DNA of 64,000 nt. Source: an uncultured Parabacteroides sp. GTDB taxonomy: Bacteria; Bacteroidota; Bacteroidia; Bacteroidales; Tannerellaceae. Below are positions 35,417 through 43,779 of this stretch, one piece after another. The stretch lies in contig UQLN01000016.1 of NCBI GenBank assembly GCA_900541965.1, positions 20,953 to 84,952 of the forward strand, written 5' to 3'. The position numbers and the translations under genes were made by a program. Position 1 is the stretch's first letter; each line of letters opens with the position of its first letter. The notes under the pieces were generated by a model, which saw only the letters and a list, made by a program, of their open reading frames with translations, had not been told where the DNA came from and made no database searches.

Positions 35417-36775
35417 ATGGAAAATATTGTAGTGATAGGAGCCGGACTAACCGGTCTGACCACAGCTTTCCACCTGACACGTAAAGGGAAGAAAGTACAT
35501 GTACTGGAACAAAGCAACCGTACCGGGGGCCAGATTCATACATTTCGCGAAGAAGGATTTGTGTTTGAAAGCGGTCCTAATACCGGAGTGGTTTCCTATC
35601 CTGAAGTTGCGGAACTGTTTGCCGCCCTGGCTCCAGCATGTGAACTGGAAACAGCTCACGAAGAAGCCAAACGGCGGCTGATTTGGAAAGGAGATAAATT
35701 CCGTGCCCTTCCTTCCGGCTTGTTCAGTGCAATCACTACTCCATTATTTTCTTTAAGCGATAAGTTCCGTATCCTGGGTGAACCGTTCCGTGCAAAAGGA
35801 ACCAACCCCGATGAAGCTGTAGGTGAACTGGCGGCAAGACGTCTCGGCAAGTCTTTCCTGCATTATGCGGTAGACCCGTTCCTTTCCGGTGTTTATGCCG
35901 GCGACCCGATGAAACTGGTAACCCGTTACGCACTGCCTAAATTATATAACCTGGAACAACAATACGGTAGTTTTATCCGCGGTACCATTGCCAAAGCAAA
36001 ACTTCCTAAAACCGAACGCGACCGTCTGGCATCCAAAAAGGTATTCTCCGCCGCAGGAGGACTCGAAAACCTGACAATAGCCATGACCGAGGCTATAGGA
36101 AAAGAGCATATCACACTCTCGGCAACCGGTATTACCATCCGCCCTTCCAATAAACAATGGTTGATTTCCTATCAGACACCGTCAGGCGGGGAACAAACAA
36201 TTTTGGCAGACAAAGTAATTACCACTGTCGGGGCCTATTCACTCCCGGAACTGCTGCCTTTCGTACCCAAAGAGGATATGGATAAAATCAGCAATCTGCA
36301 ATACGCACCGGTCGTTCAGGCTAGTGTGGGCATCCGCAACACAAACAAATTACAATTCAATGCATTCGGAGGATTAGTCCCTTCCTGCGAAAAAAAGGAG
36401 GTGCTCGGAATCCTCTTCCCTTCTGCCTGTTTCGACGGCAGAGCACCAAAAGAAGGCGCGCTTTTCTCCTTTTTCATCGGAGGAGTCAAACATGCGGAGC
36501 TTACTACCTGGCAGGATGATGAATTGAAAACTTTAATTATCCGCCAATTCCATTCCATGCTAAAGTTCCCGGTCGACGTAGAACCGGATATGATCCGTAT
36601 CTTCCGGCACCCGCACGCTATTCCCCAATATGAACTAAGCAGCGGCGAACGCTTCCAAACCATCGAGAAACTCGAAAAAGAATATCCCGGATTAATCTTA
36701 GCCGGAAATATGAAAGGAGGCATCGGTATGGCAGACAGAATCAGGCAAGCAACGCAATTGACGGCCGACATCTGA
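35417..36775 (+). CDS. Protoporphyrinogen oxidase, HemY/HemG (PPOX) family
   Basis: An FAD enzyme that oxidises protoporphyrinogen IX to protoporphyrin IX, the step after HemN. The dinucleotide fold starts at once (VVIGAGLTGLTTAFHL, Gly8-x-Gly10-x-x-Gly13) and continues with EQSNRTGGQI and FESGPNTGV. The C-terminal FAD-binding block (LILAGNMKGGIGMADRIRQA) is present. At 452 residues it is normal for soluble bacterial PPOX. Some relatives oxidise coproporphyrinogen to coproporphyrin; pairing with hemN favours the protoporphyrinogen reaction. It is the last gene of the unit. Ferrochelatase is not in the window. Confidence 0.9.
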   Translation: MENIVVIGAGLTGLTTAFHLTRKGKKVHVLEQSNRTGGQIHTFREEGFVFESGPNTGVVSYPEVAELFAALAPACELETAHEEAKRRLIWKGDKFRALPSGLFSAITTPLFSLSDKFRILGEPFRAKGTNPDEAVGELAARRLGKSFLHYAVDPFLSGVYAGDPMKLVTRYALPKLYNLEQQYGSFIRGTIAKAKLPKTERDRLASKKVFSAAGGLENLTIAMTEAIGKEHITLSATGITIRPSNKQWLISYQTPSGGEQTILADKVITTVGAYSLPELLPFVPKEDMDKISNLQYAPVVQASVGIRNTNKLQFNAFGGLVPSCEKKEVLGILFPSACFDGRAPKEGALFSFFIGGVKHAELTTWQDDELKTLIIRQFHSMLKFPVDVEPDMIRIFRHPHAIPQYELSSGERFQTIEKLEKEYPGLILAGNMKGGIGMADRIRQATQLTADI

Positions 36776-37060
36776 CAGGTTTCTATTGACAGTTAGGCTT
36801 CGCCATCCATCTTACAAATATTACAATGTGGCAGGATATTAGGTTTAAAAGTGACATTATCTCACAATAAGCCCGACTATACTAACACACACTATAAACA
36901 AAAAGGAGCATTTAGCTGACAATCCACTTATTTTTACTACCTAAAAGGAACTTTTATACCTACTTTTGTAAAAAATCCAACTACTTGCGGACCTAATTTT
37001 AATTAGTAGCGGTACTAAATTCAATTATATCCGGAGTAAAAAGTAGTATATTTTAACTTC
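36776..37060. other. AT-rich intergenic stretch, no gene seen
   Basis: A degenerate pair of TGACAG heptamers lies directly at the stop codon (36772-36796). The rest is AT-rich with no clear promoter, terminator or coding frame. Confidence 0.4.
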
Positions 37061-37104
37061 AAAACATATATGTTTTGCATTTAAAACACCCATGTTTTGA
37101 TTTT
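37061..37104. repeat. Two 22-nt units of the AAAACATATATGTTTT type
   Basis: Two tandem 22-nt units start at 37061 and 37083. Both begin AAAACA and contain ATGTTTTG; the first core ACATATATGT is a perfect palindrome. The period and layout are those of the 22-nt arrays at 11736 and 62551, with a different core. From here to 37459 the sequence is AT-rich, without a gene that can be supported. Confidence 0.6.
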
Positions 37105-37459
37105 CAGATGTTATGGAGCAGAAATACAACGCTGTAAGAACAAAAAAAACGGTTGCCACGCAGATATCAAATAGACTGCTATATAAAAAAATACACGACA
37201 ATATATTCAATTAAAATCTGCATCATGTCAATTAGCAACTGCCATATCATTTTAAGCAACAAACCGACAAACCTCAACTCCGCGAGAGCCGCATATTTCC
37301 AAGCGCCCCCGCCCTTCCTTCATCCATGAGCAGGAAAACATAGATACATTATCAAAATGTCAAAAATATCTTTCTGTCAATCCGCCCCTATCTTAAAAAG
37401 TAAAATATCAAATCAAAACATAGACGAAATCCAAACAAAAACTTTTACTTTGTAAAAAA

Positions 37460-37858
37460 ATGGGAGAAGTTATGGATAAAATGGTAGAAATAGCCCGGTT
37501 TACCCGTCCGCAAGAAGCACAGGTACTCGAATCCCTCCTGAAATCAGAAGGAATCGAATGTTATTTGAGAAACGAATATACTACTCAGGTTATGTATCCT
37601 GCCAATATGGGTGGCGTCCGTGTGGAATTGCTGGAAAGCGAAGTAGCCCACGCAATGGAAATAATGGAAGCCAATGGCTATGAATTTCCGGAAGAAGATG
37701 AAGAGCCGGAACAAATCCAGGCCATATCAGGCTGGGCACGCCATATCCCGTTTCTCCGCAGCTATTCTTTAGAAAAACAAATCATTATCATATTCGTGAT
37801 AATAGCGGTACTGCTTACCCTTTTCATTTATTGCGGTTCCCTTTTATCCTCCAAATAG
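37460..37858 (+). CDS. DUF2007-type protein with C-terminal membrane anchor
   Basis: A 132-residue protein. The first 75 residues match the DUF2007 putative signal-transducing fold (VEIARFTRPQEAQVLESLL, EGIECYLRNEY, MGGVRVELLESEVAHAMEIM). An acidic linker (EEDEEPEQ) and one C-terminal transmembrane helix (around 108-128, IIIIFVIIAVLLTLFIYCG) follow. The function of the family is unknown; it may bind a ligand or protein at the inner face of the membrane. It is 13 bases upstream of another small membrane protein gene. Confidence 0.8.
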   Translation: MGEVMDKMVEIARFTRPQEAQVLESLLKSEGIECYLRNEYTTQVMYPANMGGVRVELLESEVAHAMEIMEANGYEFPEEDEEPEQIQAISGWARHIPFLRSYSLEKQIIIIFVIIAVLLTLFIYCGSLLSSK

Positions 37859-37871
37859 ACAAATGTAACCG

Positions 37872-38054
37872 ATGGCACGTAGAAAAATAACAAATAGTCA
37901 GGCAGTATGTATTACCCTTTTATGGGGTGTATTATGTTATATGTTGCTTGTTTACAGCGAAAAGATAACCTTCGACGTCATTTTCGCTCTGGTAGCATCA
38001 GCTATCATTGTGTTTGTACCGATATACAAGAGCAGAAGACGGAAGGAAGAATAA
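37872..38054 (+). CDS. Small membrane protein, 60 residues, unknown function
   Basis: Two predicted transmembrane helices (residues 11-27 and 34-52) are separated by SEKITFD, with basic ends (MARRKITN and YKSRRRKEE). I recognise no family. Its short distance to the DUF2007 gene suggests cotranscription. A real gene is likely because of the spacing and the well-formed membrane topology, but no homology can be claimed. Confidence 0.6.
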   Translation: MARRKITNSQAVCITLLWGVLCYMLLVYSEKITFDVIFALVASAIIVFVPIYKSRRRKEE

Positions 38055-38122
38055 CATTTAGTCAGTTTTCCAAGCCTAATATAACTAAATGATATTTTTA
38101 TCGCATTTTTTCTTTCAAATAT

Positions 38123-38152
38123 TTGTTTGTATAAAATTTTAGCTTACCTTTA
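38123..38152 (+). promoter_or_regulatory. Promoter of the first glutamate dehydrogenase gene
   Basis: TTG at 38123-38125, 19 bases, then TACCTTTA (38145-38152), one base off TAnnTTTG. Transcription would leave a leader of about 55 nt. Confidence 0.55.
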
Positions 38153-38214
38153 CACAGTCGTTTAGGAGACGGCGCTACAATAGCAAAATGGTATAATAAA
38201 ATCAATTCAGTCTT

Positions 38215-39549
38215 ATGAAGGCAAGTGAAGTTTTAGACAACTTAAAGAGAAGATTCCCGAATGAACCTGAGTATCATCAGGCAGTATCAGAAGTTTTAGG
38301 TACAATTGAAGAAGCGTACAATGAGCACCCTGAATTTGAAAAGAGCAATTTAATCGAGCGTCTTTGTATACCCGACCGCATATTCTCATTCCGCGTGACT
38401 TGGATGGACGATAAAGGCCAAATTCAGACCAATATGGGATACCGTATCCAGCACAACAATGCAATCGGCCCGTACAAAGGTGGTATCCGCTTCCATGCTT
38501 CTGTAAACCAATCTATCCTTAAGTTCTTAGCTTTCGAACAGACTTTCAAAAACTCACTGACTACACTGCCGATGGGTGGTGGCAAAGGAGGTTCTGACTT
38601 CAGCCCGCGTGGTAAATCAAACGCTGAAATCATGCGTTTCTGCCAGGCTTTCGTACTGGAATTATGGCGTCACATCGGTCCGGACACAGACGTTCCTGCA
38701 GGTGACATAGGTGTAGGCGGACGCGAAGTTGCTTATATGTACGGTATGTACAAAAAACTGGCACACGAAAATACAGGTACATTCACAGGTAAAGGACGTG
38801 AATTCGGTGGTTCACTGATTCGTCCGGAAGCTACAGGTTACGGCAACGTATACTTCCTGTTGGAAATGCTGAAAACACGCAATATCGATATTAAAGGTAA
38901 AGTCGTTACAGTGTCCGGTTCCGGTAACGTAGCACAATATACAGTTGAAAAACTGATTGAATTGGGAGCTAAGCCGGTTACTATGTCCGACTCTGACGGT
39001 TACATCTATGACCCGGACGGTATCGACCGCGAAAAGCTGGACTTCATCATGGAACTGAAAAACATGTACCGTGGACGTATCCGCGAATATGCAGAAAAAT
39101 ATGGATGCAAATATGTAGCAGGTGCACGCCCATGGGGTGAAAAATGTGACATTGCTATGCCGAGCGCAACTCAAAACGAGTTGAATGGCGATGATGCAAA
39201 GACACTTCTTGCAAACGGATGTTTCGCTGTATCGGAAGGTGCAAACATGCCATCCACTCCGGAAGCTATCGATACGTTCCTTGAAGCAAAAATCCTTTAC
39301 GCTCCGGGTAAAGCAGCCAACGCCGGCGGTGTATCCGTTTCCGGTCTGGAAATGACACAAAACGCTATGAAGTTAAGCTGGAGCAGCGAAGAAGTCGATG
39401 AAAAGCTGAAAAGCATCATGAAAGACATCCACGAACAGTGCCTGAAATATGGTAAAAACGCAGATGGCACAGTAAATTATGTAAAAGGCGCTAACGTTGC
39501 AGGCTTTATGAAAGTAGCCAAAGCAATGATGGCACAAGGCATTCTATAA
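38215..39549 (+). CDS. gdhA: Glutamate dehydrogenase, hexameric, probably NADP-type
   Basis: Reductive amination of 2-oxoglutarate with ammonia, and the reverse. The catalytic Lys124 lies in LPMGGGKGGSDF, and the coenzyme fold is VTVSGSGNVAQY followed by SDSDG, as in NADP-dependent enzymes. At 444 residues it is of normal size for the hexameric class. It has its own promoter and a strong terminator. A second gene of the same length and family lies at 48042; the two differ in the coenzyme region, so coenzyme or direction of use may differ. Bacteroides species are known to carry two such enzymes. Confidence 0.95.
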   Translation: MKASEVLDNLKRRFPNEPEYHQAVSEVLGTIEEAYNEHPEFEKSNLIERLCIPDRIFSFRVTWMDDKGQIQTNMGYRIQHNNAIGPYKGGIRFHASVNQSILKFLAFEQTFKNSLTTLPMGGGKGGSDFSPRGKSNAEIMRFCQAFVLELWRHIGPDTDVPAGDIGVGGREVAYMYGMYKKLAHENTGTFTGKGREFGGSLIRPEATGYGNVYFLLEMLKTRNIDIKGKVVTVSGSGNVAQYTVEKLIELGAKPVTMSDSDGYIYDPDGIDREKLDFIMELKNMYRGRIREYAEKYGCKYVAGARPWGEKCDIAMPSATQNELNGDDAKTLLANGCFAVSEGANMPSTPEAIDTFLEAKILYAPGKAANAGGVSVSGLEMTQNAMKLSWSSEEVDEKLKSIMKDIHEQCLKYGKNADGTVNYVKGANVAGFMKVAKAMMAQGIL

Positions 39550-39574
39550 AAGGTTGCTTGTCGACCAAATTGCC

Positions 39575-39715
39575 GTTGACAGTTAACTGAAGAATAAATA
39601 GGGATTAATGATTATAAAAGGATGATGTATCCGCTTTTGGACACATCATCCTTTTTATCTTTATCGATTAGTCTGAATTTAACTATCGGCTCTCACTTGT
39701 CAACTATCAACTATT
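39575..39715. repeat. Heptamer-type repeats flanking the gdhA terminator
   Basis: GTTGACAGTTAACTG (39575-39589) on one side and ACTTGTC, AACTATC, AACTATT (39695-39715) in opposite orientation on the other. These are degenerate members of the 7-nt family seen at 2570 and 63948. Confidence 0.5.
39616..39657 (+). terminator. Terminator after gdhA
   Basis: A 17-bp stem with one G-T pair (arms 39616-39632 and 39639-39655, AAAAGGATGATGT...) has a six-base loop and is followed by a short T-run. It would work in both directions. Confidence 0.85.
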
Positions 39716-39744
39716 TCTTACCTTAGTACCGAAATTAGAAAACT

Positions 39745-41175
39745 ATGGTAACAACTGAATTAAGTAAACTTTATCATGAATACACGGGGTCCCCGGCAGA
39801 AGATATAACCGAGTTACCTTCATCCGGCTCCAACCGACGCTATTTCAGGTTATCCGGGCCACAAACCTTGATCGGCGTAAGTGGAACATCCGTCGAAGAG
39901 AACAGAGCATTCATTTATATGGCACAACATTTCCGGGAAAAGGGATTACCAGTGCCCAACGTATTCTGTTACTCGGAAGATAAATCTTACTACCTGCAAG
40001 AAGATTTGGGAGATACCCTTTTATTTAATGCAATTGAAAAAGGAAGAAAAAGTTGTGTATTCGATGAATGCGAACGGACCTTATTGCATAAAACAATTGC
40101 CTTACTGCCTGCCATCCAGTTTGCAGGAGCCGAAGGAATGGACTTTTCGAATTGCTATCCGCAACCGGAATTCAATAAACGCTCCATTTTATGGGATTTG
40201 AATTACTTCAAATATTGCTTCCTGAAAGCTACGGGAATGGAATTCCAGGAAAATCTGCTGGAAGATGATTTCCTGAGAATGAGTGAAGTGTTACTGAAAG
40301 ACACCTCCCCTACATTTATGTACCGTGATTTCCAGTCCCGCAACGTTATGATAAAAGAAGGGGAACCTTGGTTTATCGACTTTCAGGGAGGACGTAAAGG
40401 TCCGGTATATTATGACGTAGCCTCTTTCCTTTGGCAAGCCAAAGCAAAATATCCGGAGGATTTACGCCAGGAATTGATACAGACTTATTTGGACGCAGCT
40501 CGTAAATATACGACAATCGATGAACAGGAATTTTGTAAGCAATTACGCCATTTCGTTCTTTTCAGGACATTGCAGGTATTAGGAGCATATGGCTTCCGCG
40601 GATATTTTGAAAAGAAACCTCATTTCATCCAAAGTGTTCCTTTTGCCATTGAGAATCTGCGTCAGTTATTGAAAGATGAATACTCCGAATATCCTTATCT
40701 GTGTTCCGTTCTGAAAGAACTTACCGACCTTTCACAGTTCCGCGACGATTTACAGAAACGTACTCTCGTAGTGAAAATCGTAAGTTTTGCTTATAAAAAG
40801 GGTATACCGAATGATCCGAGCGGAAACGGAGGCGGATTTGTTTTCGATTGCCGTGCTGTCAATAATCCGGGAAAATATGAACGGTATAACCATTTTACCG
40901 GATTGGATGAACCGGTGATCCGTTTCCTTGAAGAAGACGGAGAAATCACCCAGTTCCTGAATCATGCATATGAAATTGCAGACGCATCCGTAAAACGTTA
41001 TCTGGACCGGGGGTTCAGCAACCTGATGATCTGTTTCGGTTGTACCGGCGGACAACACCGTTCCGTCTATTCTGCCCAGCATATGGCTGAACATCTGCAT
41101 AACAAATTCGGTGTGAAAGTAGAACTGGTCCATCGCGAACAAAACATAGAACAACTTTTTAACGCAACATTATGA
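39745..41175 (+). CDS. AmgK-like amino-sugar kinase fused to a RapZ C-terminal domain
   Basis: A 476-residue two-domain protein. Residues 1-320 are an aminoglycoside-phosphotransferase-fold kinase with YRDFQSRNVM (catalytic Asp and metal-binding Asn) and FIDFQGGRKGPVYYDVASFL, which resembles AmgK, the anomeric MurNAc/GlcNAc kinase of cell-wall recycling. Residues 335-476 are a RapZ C-terminal domain (FVFDCRAVNNPGKYERY, CFGCTGGQHRSV). In E. coli that domain binds glucosamine-6-phosphate. The next gene is a MurU-like uridylyltransferase overlapping by four bases, the natural partner of AmgK. I infer MurNAc salvage with amino-sugar feedback. The RapZ kinase domain itself is absent. Confidence 0.82.
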   Translation: MVTTELSKLYHEYTGSPAEDITELPSSGSNRRYFRLSGPQTLIGVSGTSVEENRAFIYMAQHFREKGLPVPNVFCYSEDKSYYLQEDLGDTLLFNAIEKGRKSCVFDECERTLLHKTIALLPAIQFAGAEGMDFSNCYPQPEFNKRSILWDLNYFKYCFLKATGMEFQENLLEDDFLRMSEVLLKDTSPTFMYRDFQSRNVMIKEGEPWFIDFQGGRKGPVYYDVASFLWQAKAKYPEDLRQELIQTYLDAARKYTTIDEQEFCKQLRHFVLFRTLQVLGAYGFRGYFEKKPHFIQSVPFAIENLRQLLKDEYSEYPYLCSVLKELTDLSQFRDDLQKRTLVVKIVSFAYKKGIPNDPSGNGGGFVFDCRAVNNPGKYERYNHFTGLDEPVIRFLEEDGEITQFLNHAYEIADASVKRYLDRGFSNLMICFGCTGGQHRSVYSAQHMAEHLHNKFGVKVELVHREQNIEQLFNATL

Positions 41176-41912
41176 AAGCTATGATTTTTGCAGCCGGTAT
41201 GGGGACTCGCCTCAAACCGCTGACCGATACTATGCCCAAAGCCTTGGTTCCCATAAACGGAAAACCAATGCTGGAACATATTATCTTAAAACTCAAAAAT
41301 TCCGGATTTACTCAAATCGTTATAAACATTCATCACCTCGGACAGCAAATCATTGATTTCCTTGCGGAAAATAACAACTTCGGGATAGATATTATTATTT
41401 CCGACGAACGTGATTACCTGATGGATACGGGAGGGGGCATAAAGAAAGCAAAAAGTTTTTTTACAGGTAAAGAGCCTTTCCTGATTCACAATGTAGACAT
41501 TATATCGAATGTGGATTTAAAAAAACTATACGATAAGCATCTGGAAACAAATCCGCTTGCGACATTATTAGTCAGCAAACGTGAAACTTCACGCTATCTA
41601 CTTTTTAATAAAGAAAATAAGCTGTGTGGCTGGAGAAACCTGGAGACCGGCGAAGTAAAATCATTCTATCCGTATTTCGACCCTGCCCAATACAATGAAT
41701 ATGCATTTAGCGGCATTCATGTACTTTCTCCTGAAATATTCGACTGGATGGAAGAATGGACAGGCAAATTCTCCATTATTAATTTTTATCTGTCGATATG
41801 TGCCAAAACGGATATTCATGCTTACCCGGCAGAAAATCTGCACCTGATGGATATTGGAAAAATTGAAACGTTAACAAAGGCTGAAGAATGGATTAAACAT
41901 TTTACTACATAA
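41172..41912 (+). CDS. Nucleotidyltransferase, MurU-like (MurNAc-1-P uridylyltransferase family)
   Basis: A 246-residue sugar-1-phosphate nucleotidyltransferase. The signature is FAAGMGTRLKPLTDTMPKAL (residues 6-25), followed by the metal-binding Asp in IHNVDIISNVDL and the acceptor region GGIKKAKSFF. It lacks the C-terminal beta-helix of GlmU-type enzymes, as MurU does. Together with the kinase upstream it would turn MurNAc-1-phosphate into UDP-MurNAc, bypassing de novo synthesis. Mannose- or glucose-1-phosphate as substrate remains possible. Confidence 0.8.
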   Translation: MKAMIFAAGMGTRLKPLTDTMPKALVPINGKPMLEHIILKLKNSGFTQIVINIHHLGQQIIDFLAENNNFGIDIIISDERDYLMDTGGGIKKAKSFFTGKEPFLIHNVDIISNVDLKKLYDKHLETNPLATLLVSKRETSRYLLFNKENKLCGWRNLETGEVKSFYPYFDPAQYNEYAFSGIHVLSPEIFDWMEEWTGKFSIINFYLSICAKTDIHAYPAENLHLMDIGKIETLTKAEEWIKHFTT

Positions 41913-41967
41913 AAAACAACAATGGTTTTTCCCTATCATAAATTATGAATCAGGAAAAACCATTGTT
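41911..41967 (-). terminator. Bidirectional terminator between convergent genes
   Basis: A 15-bp perfect stem AACAATGGTTTTTCC (41918-41932) with its inverse (41953-41967). On the minus strand TTGTTTTTTATG follows, a good T-run. On the plus strand the tail is weaker. Confidence 0.8.
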
Positions 41968-41999
41968 ATCTTAAAAAAATCCCCTTCTATAGTTACTCT

Positions 42000-42890
42000 T
42001 TACGGGACATATATCAATTCATATTGGATATCTCCATTTGCTTTACAGGTTATTTTTGCGATTTCTCCCCTTATCGGATTATTCCGTTCACTGAATGCAT
42101 CTAAAGTAATATATTGCACACCACGGAATGTATTTTCCCCATGAGCATGGATATGTCCGCTGAATACATAATCGATCTTATTCTCAGCAAAGAAGTCAAA
42201 CAAGTAATACAATTCCTCGCGCGGGAAATTGGAAGAGTAAGCATTCGAACGGGGACGGAAAAACGGGTTATGCGTGAAAACAAAACAATGACGGTACTCC
42301 TGCCTTATCTCCTCAACGATAGGAAGAATGTCCTGCATTTGCCGTTTACCTAACGTACCGTTCGCAGTATCCAAAAAAACAAAAAGATCCGCAAGGTCTT
42401 CGCGTCCTTCAACATAAACCTCTACAAAATAAGTTGAAGTTCCGAATATATCATTAAATAACGCCCAACCATTACGGGTTATATCGTGATTTCCCACTAC
42501 CGGATAGAAAATCAAACCTTTCTCCTTATACTCTGTTACCAGATCCTCAACATCTGCATAATACTCAGGTTGTGTTTCAGCCAAATCGCCCAAATGGGCA
42601 CAAAACAGATGTCCTCCTTTCAAGGTTTCATCAAAAGCCTCGGTTAAACGTTTCATATCAGTCGTTGTATGACTATCGGCTATGACCAGAAACGAGTACT
42701 CTTTTCCACTTGTATCAATCTCGAAAGTTGATTTTTTATTTTCTTCCTGCGAATAAAAATAATAAGATTGCTTTACGCGGTCGTCAACATTCGTATTACC
42801 TATCAGGATACCTGTAGGTTCAATTTTGCTGCAACCGGATAAAAAACACAGGGCGCAGCATACCGATATTATATATTTTTTCGTTACCAT
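42000..42890 (-). CDS. Metallophosphoesterase lipoprotein
   Basis: A 296-residue calcineurin-like phosphoesterase with a lipoprotein signal (CFLSGC, Cys20), so it should be anchored in the envelope. Metal motifs: VIADSH, HLGDLAE, VVGNHDITRNG, FTHNPFF and FSGHIHAHGE. Its start overlaps the end of the barrel gene upstream by seven bases, which indicates a shared transcript and perhaps a complex. The substrate is unknown; a phosphodiester or pyrophosphate at the cell surface is possible. Confidence 0.82.
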   Translation of the reverse strand: MVTKKYIISVCCALCFLSGCSKIEPTGILIGNTNVDDRVKQSYYFYSQEENKKSTFEIDTSGKEYSFLVIADSHTTTDMKRLTEAFDETLKGGHLFCAHLGDLAETQPEYYADVEDLVTEYKEKGLIFYPVVGNHDITRNGWALFNDIFGTSTYFVEVYVEGREDLADLFVFLDTANGTLGKRQMQDILPIVEEIRQEYRHCFVFTHNPFFRPRSNAYSSNFPREELYYLFDFFAENKIDYVFSGHIHAHGENTFRGVQYITLDAFSERNNPIRGEIAKITCKANGDIQYELIYVP

Positions 42891-43564
42891 TTATATCTCG
42901 CTCCTAATTTAAAAAAGGTTTCATACTTCATAGCTAATTGATTCATACTACCTGCCGGGCGTGCTGTAAACTCAGCCAATATCCGCCAGTGCTTCGCCAC
43001 ATCGATTCTTCCGTCCACCCCATACATAATGTTATAATTCTCATAGATGAAATCATCGAAGTTACGGATAAAAAGTCCGACATTCCACCAGTTCTCACGA
43101 GGTCTAAGATGTAGTCCCATAGCAACAGAAAGAGTGACAGGTTCAAAATTCCCGCTTCCTTTGGAAAAGTATCCAAGAAAACTATTACCCAGAGTTAGAT
43201 TAAAGTAACGGCTTTCCCATGTTCCTGCAATACGGTAAAGCAGTTCATTCATTTTCGACAAACCGTAATAATTATATACAAGCCTGTTCGAAATATACAC
43301 ATTAAACTTGTAAACAGAAAAACGATAAGTTCCATCTGCATAAAGTCCACCAAAAGCCTGAGGATTCTTTGTGGATAAATTAAGGCCTCCTGTCAGGCTC
43401 AACCGATCTGAAAAGTTCCGGGTATAAAATCCCGAAAATCCCCCATAAATACCATGAAGAGCATTATCTCCCACTTGAAAATAGGCCTTTACTTCATTTG
43501 TTTGTCCCCATACCGTAGAGCTTAAGGATAATAATAGCATTAACAATAATAAAACTTTTTTCAT
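42884..43564 (-). CDS. Outer-membrane beta-barrel protein, unknown function
   Basis: A 226-residue protein: signal peptide (MKKVLLLLMLLLSLSSTVWG), then many alternating amphipathic strands rich in aromatic residues (FSGFYTRNFSDRLSLTGGLN, NWWNVGLFIRNF) and a C-terminus ending FKLGARYKW. It looks like an 8-10-strand barrel. It is the first gene of a two-gene unit with the phosphoesterase lipoprotein, overlapping by seven bases. No specific family was recognised. Confidence 0.7.
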   Translation of the reverse strand: MKKVLLLLMLLLSLSSTVWGQTNEVKAYFQVGDNALHGIYGGFSGFYTRNFSDRLSLTGGLNLSTKNPQAFGGLYADGTYRFSVYKFNVYISNRLVYNYYGLSKMNELLYRIAGTWESRYFNLTLGNSFLGYFSKGSGNFEPVTLSVAMGLHLRPRENWWNVGLFIRNFDDFIYENYNIMYGVDGRIDVAKHWRILAEFTARPAGSMNQLAMKYETFFKLGARYKW

Positions 43565-43586
43565 TGATTGACGATTAAATAATGGG

Positions 43587-43594
43587 CAAATCTA
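43587..43594 (-). promoter_or_regulatory. -7 box for the barrel/phosphoesterase unit
   Basis: TAGATTTG on the minus strand, 22 bases upstream of the barrel gene start. No clear -33 element. Confidence 0.4.
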
Positions 43595-43734
43595 CCATAA
43601 TATTCGAATTAAAATAATCTTCAGCTTGTAATAATTACTTAAAAATTACAAACCGCACATCTTGCTATAGATATATTAACAATCGGTCCGTTGACTTGTT
43701 TGGCACGTAAACCGTATTCATAACAGGTTATTCG

Positions 43735-43742
43735 TATATTTG
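43735..43742 (+). promoter_or_regulatory. -7 box for the secreted phosphoesterase gene
   Basis: TATATTTG, a full consensus match 37 bases before the start at 43780. The -33 region has no TTG at normal spacing. Confidence 0.5.
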
Positions 43743-43779
43743 CCAACAAATCTTTTACTCTAATAAATAAACAGTTCAT

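Noticed and set aside
37025..37210. Reverse-strand 61-codon ORF in the gap before the DUF2007 gene
   Set aside because: It runs through the 22-nt repeats, has low-complexity content and no promoter, so it is more likely chance.
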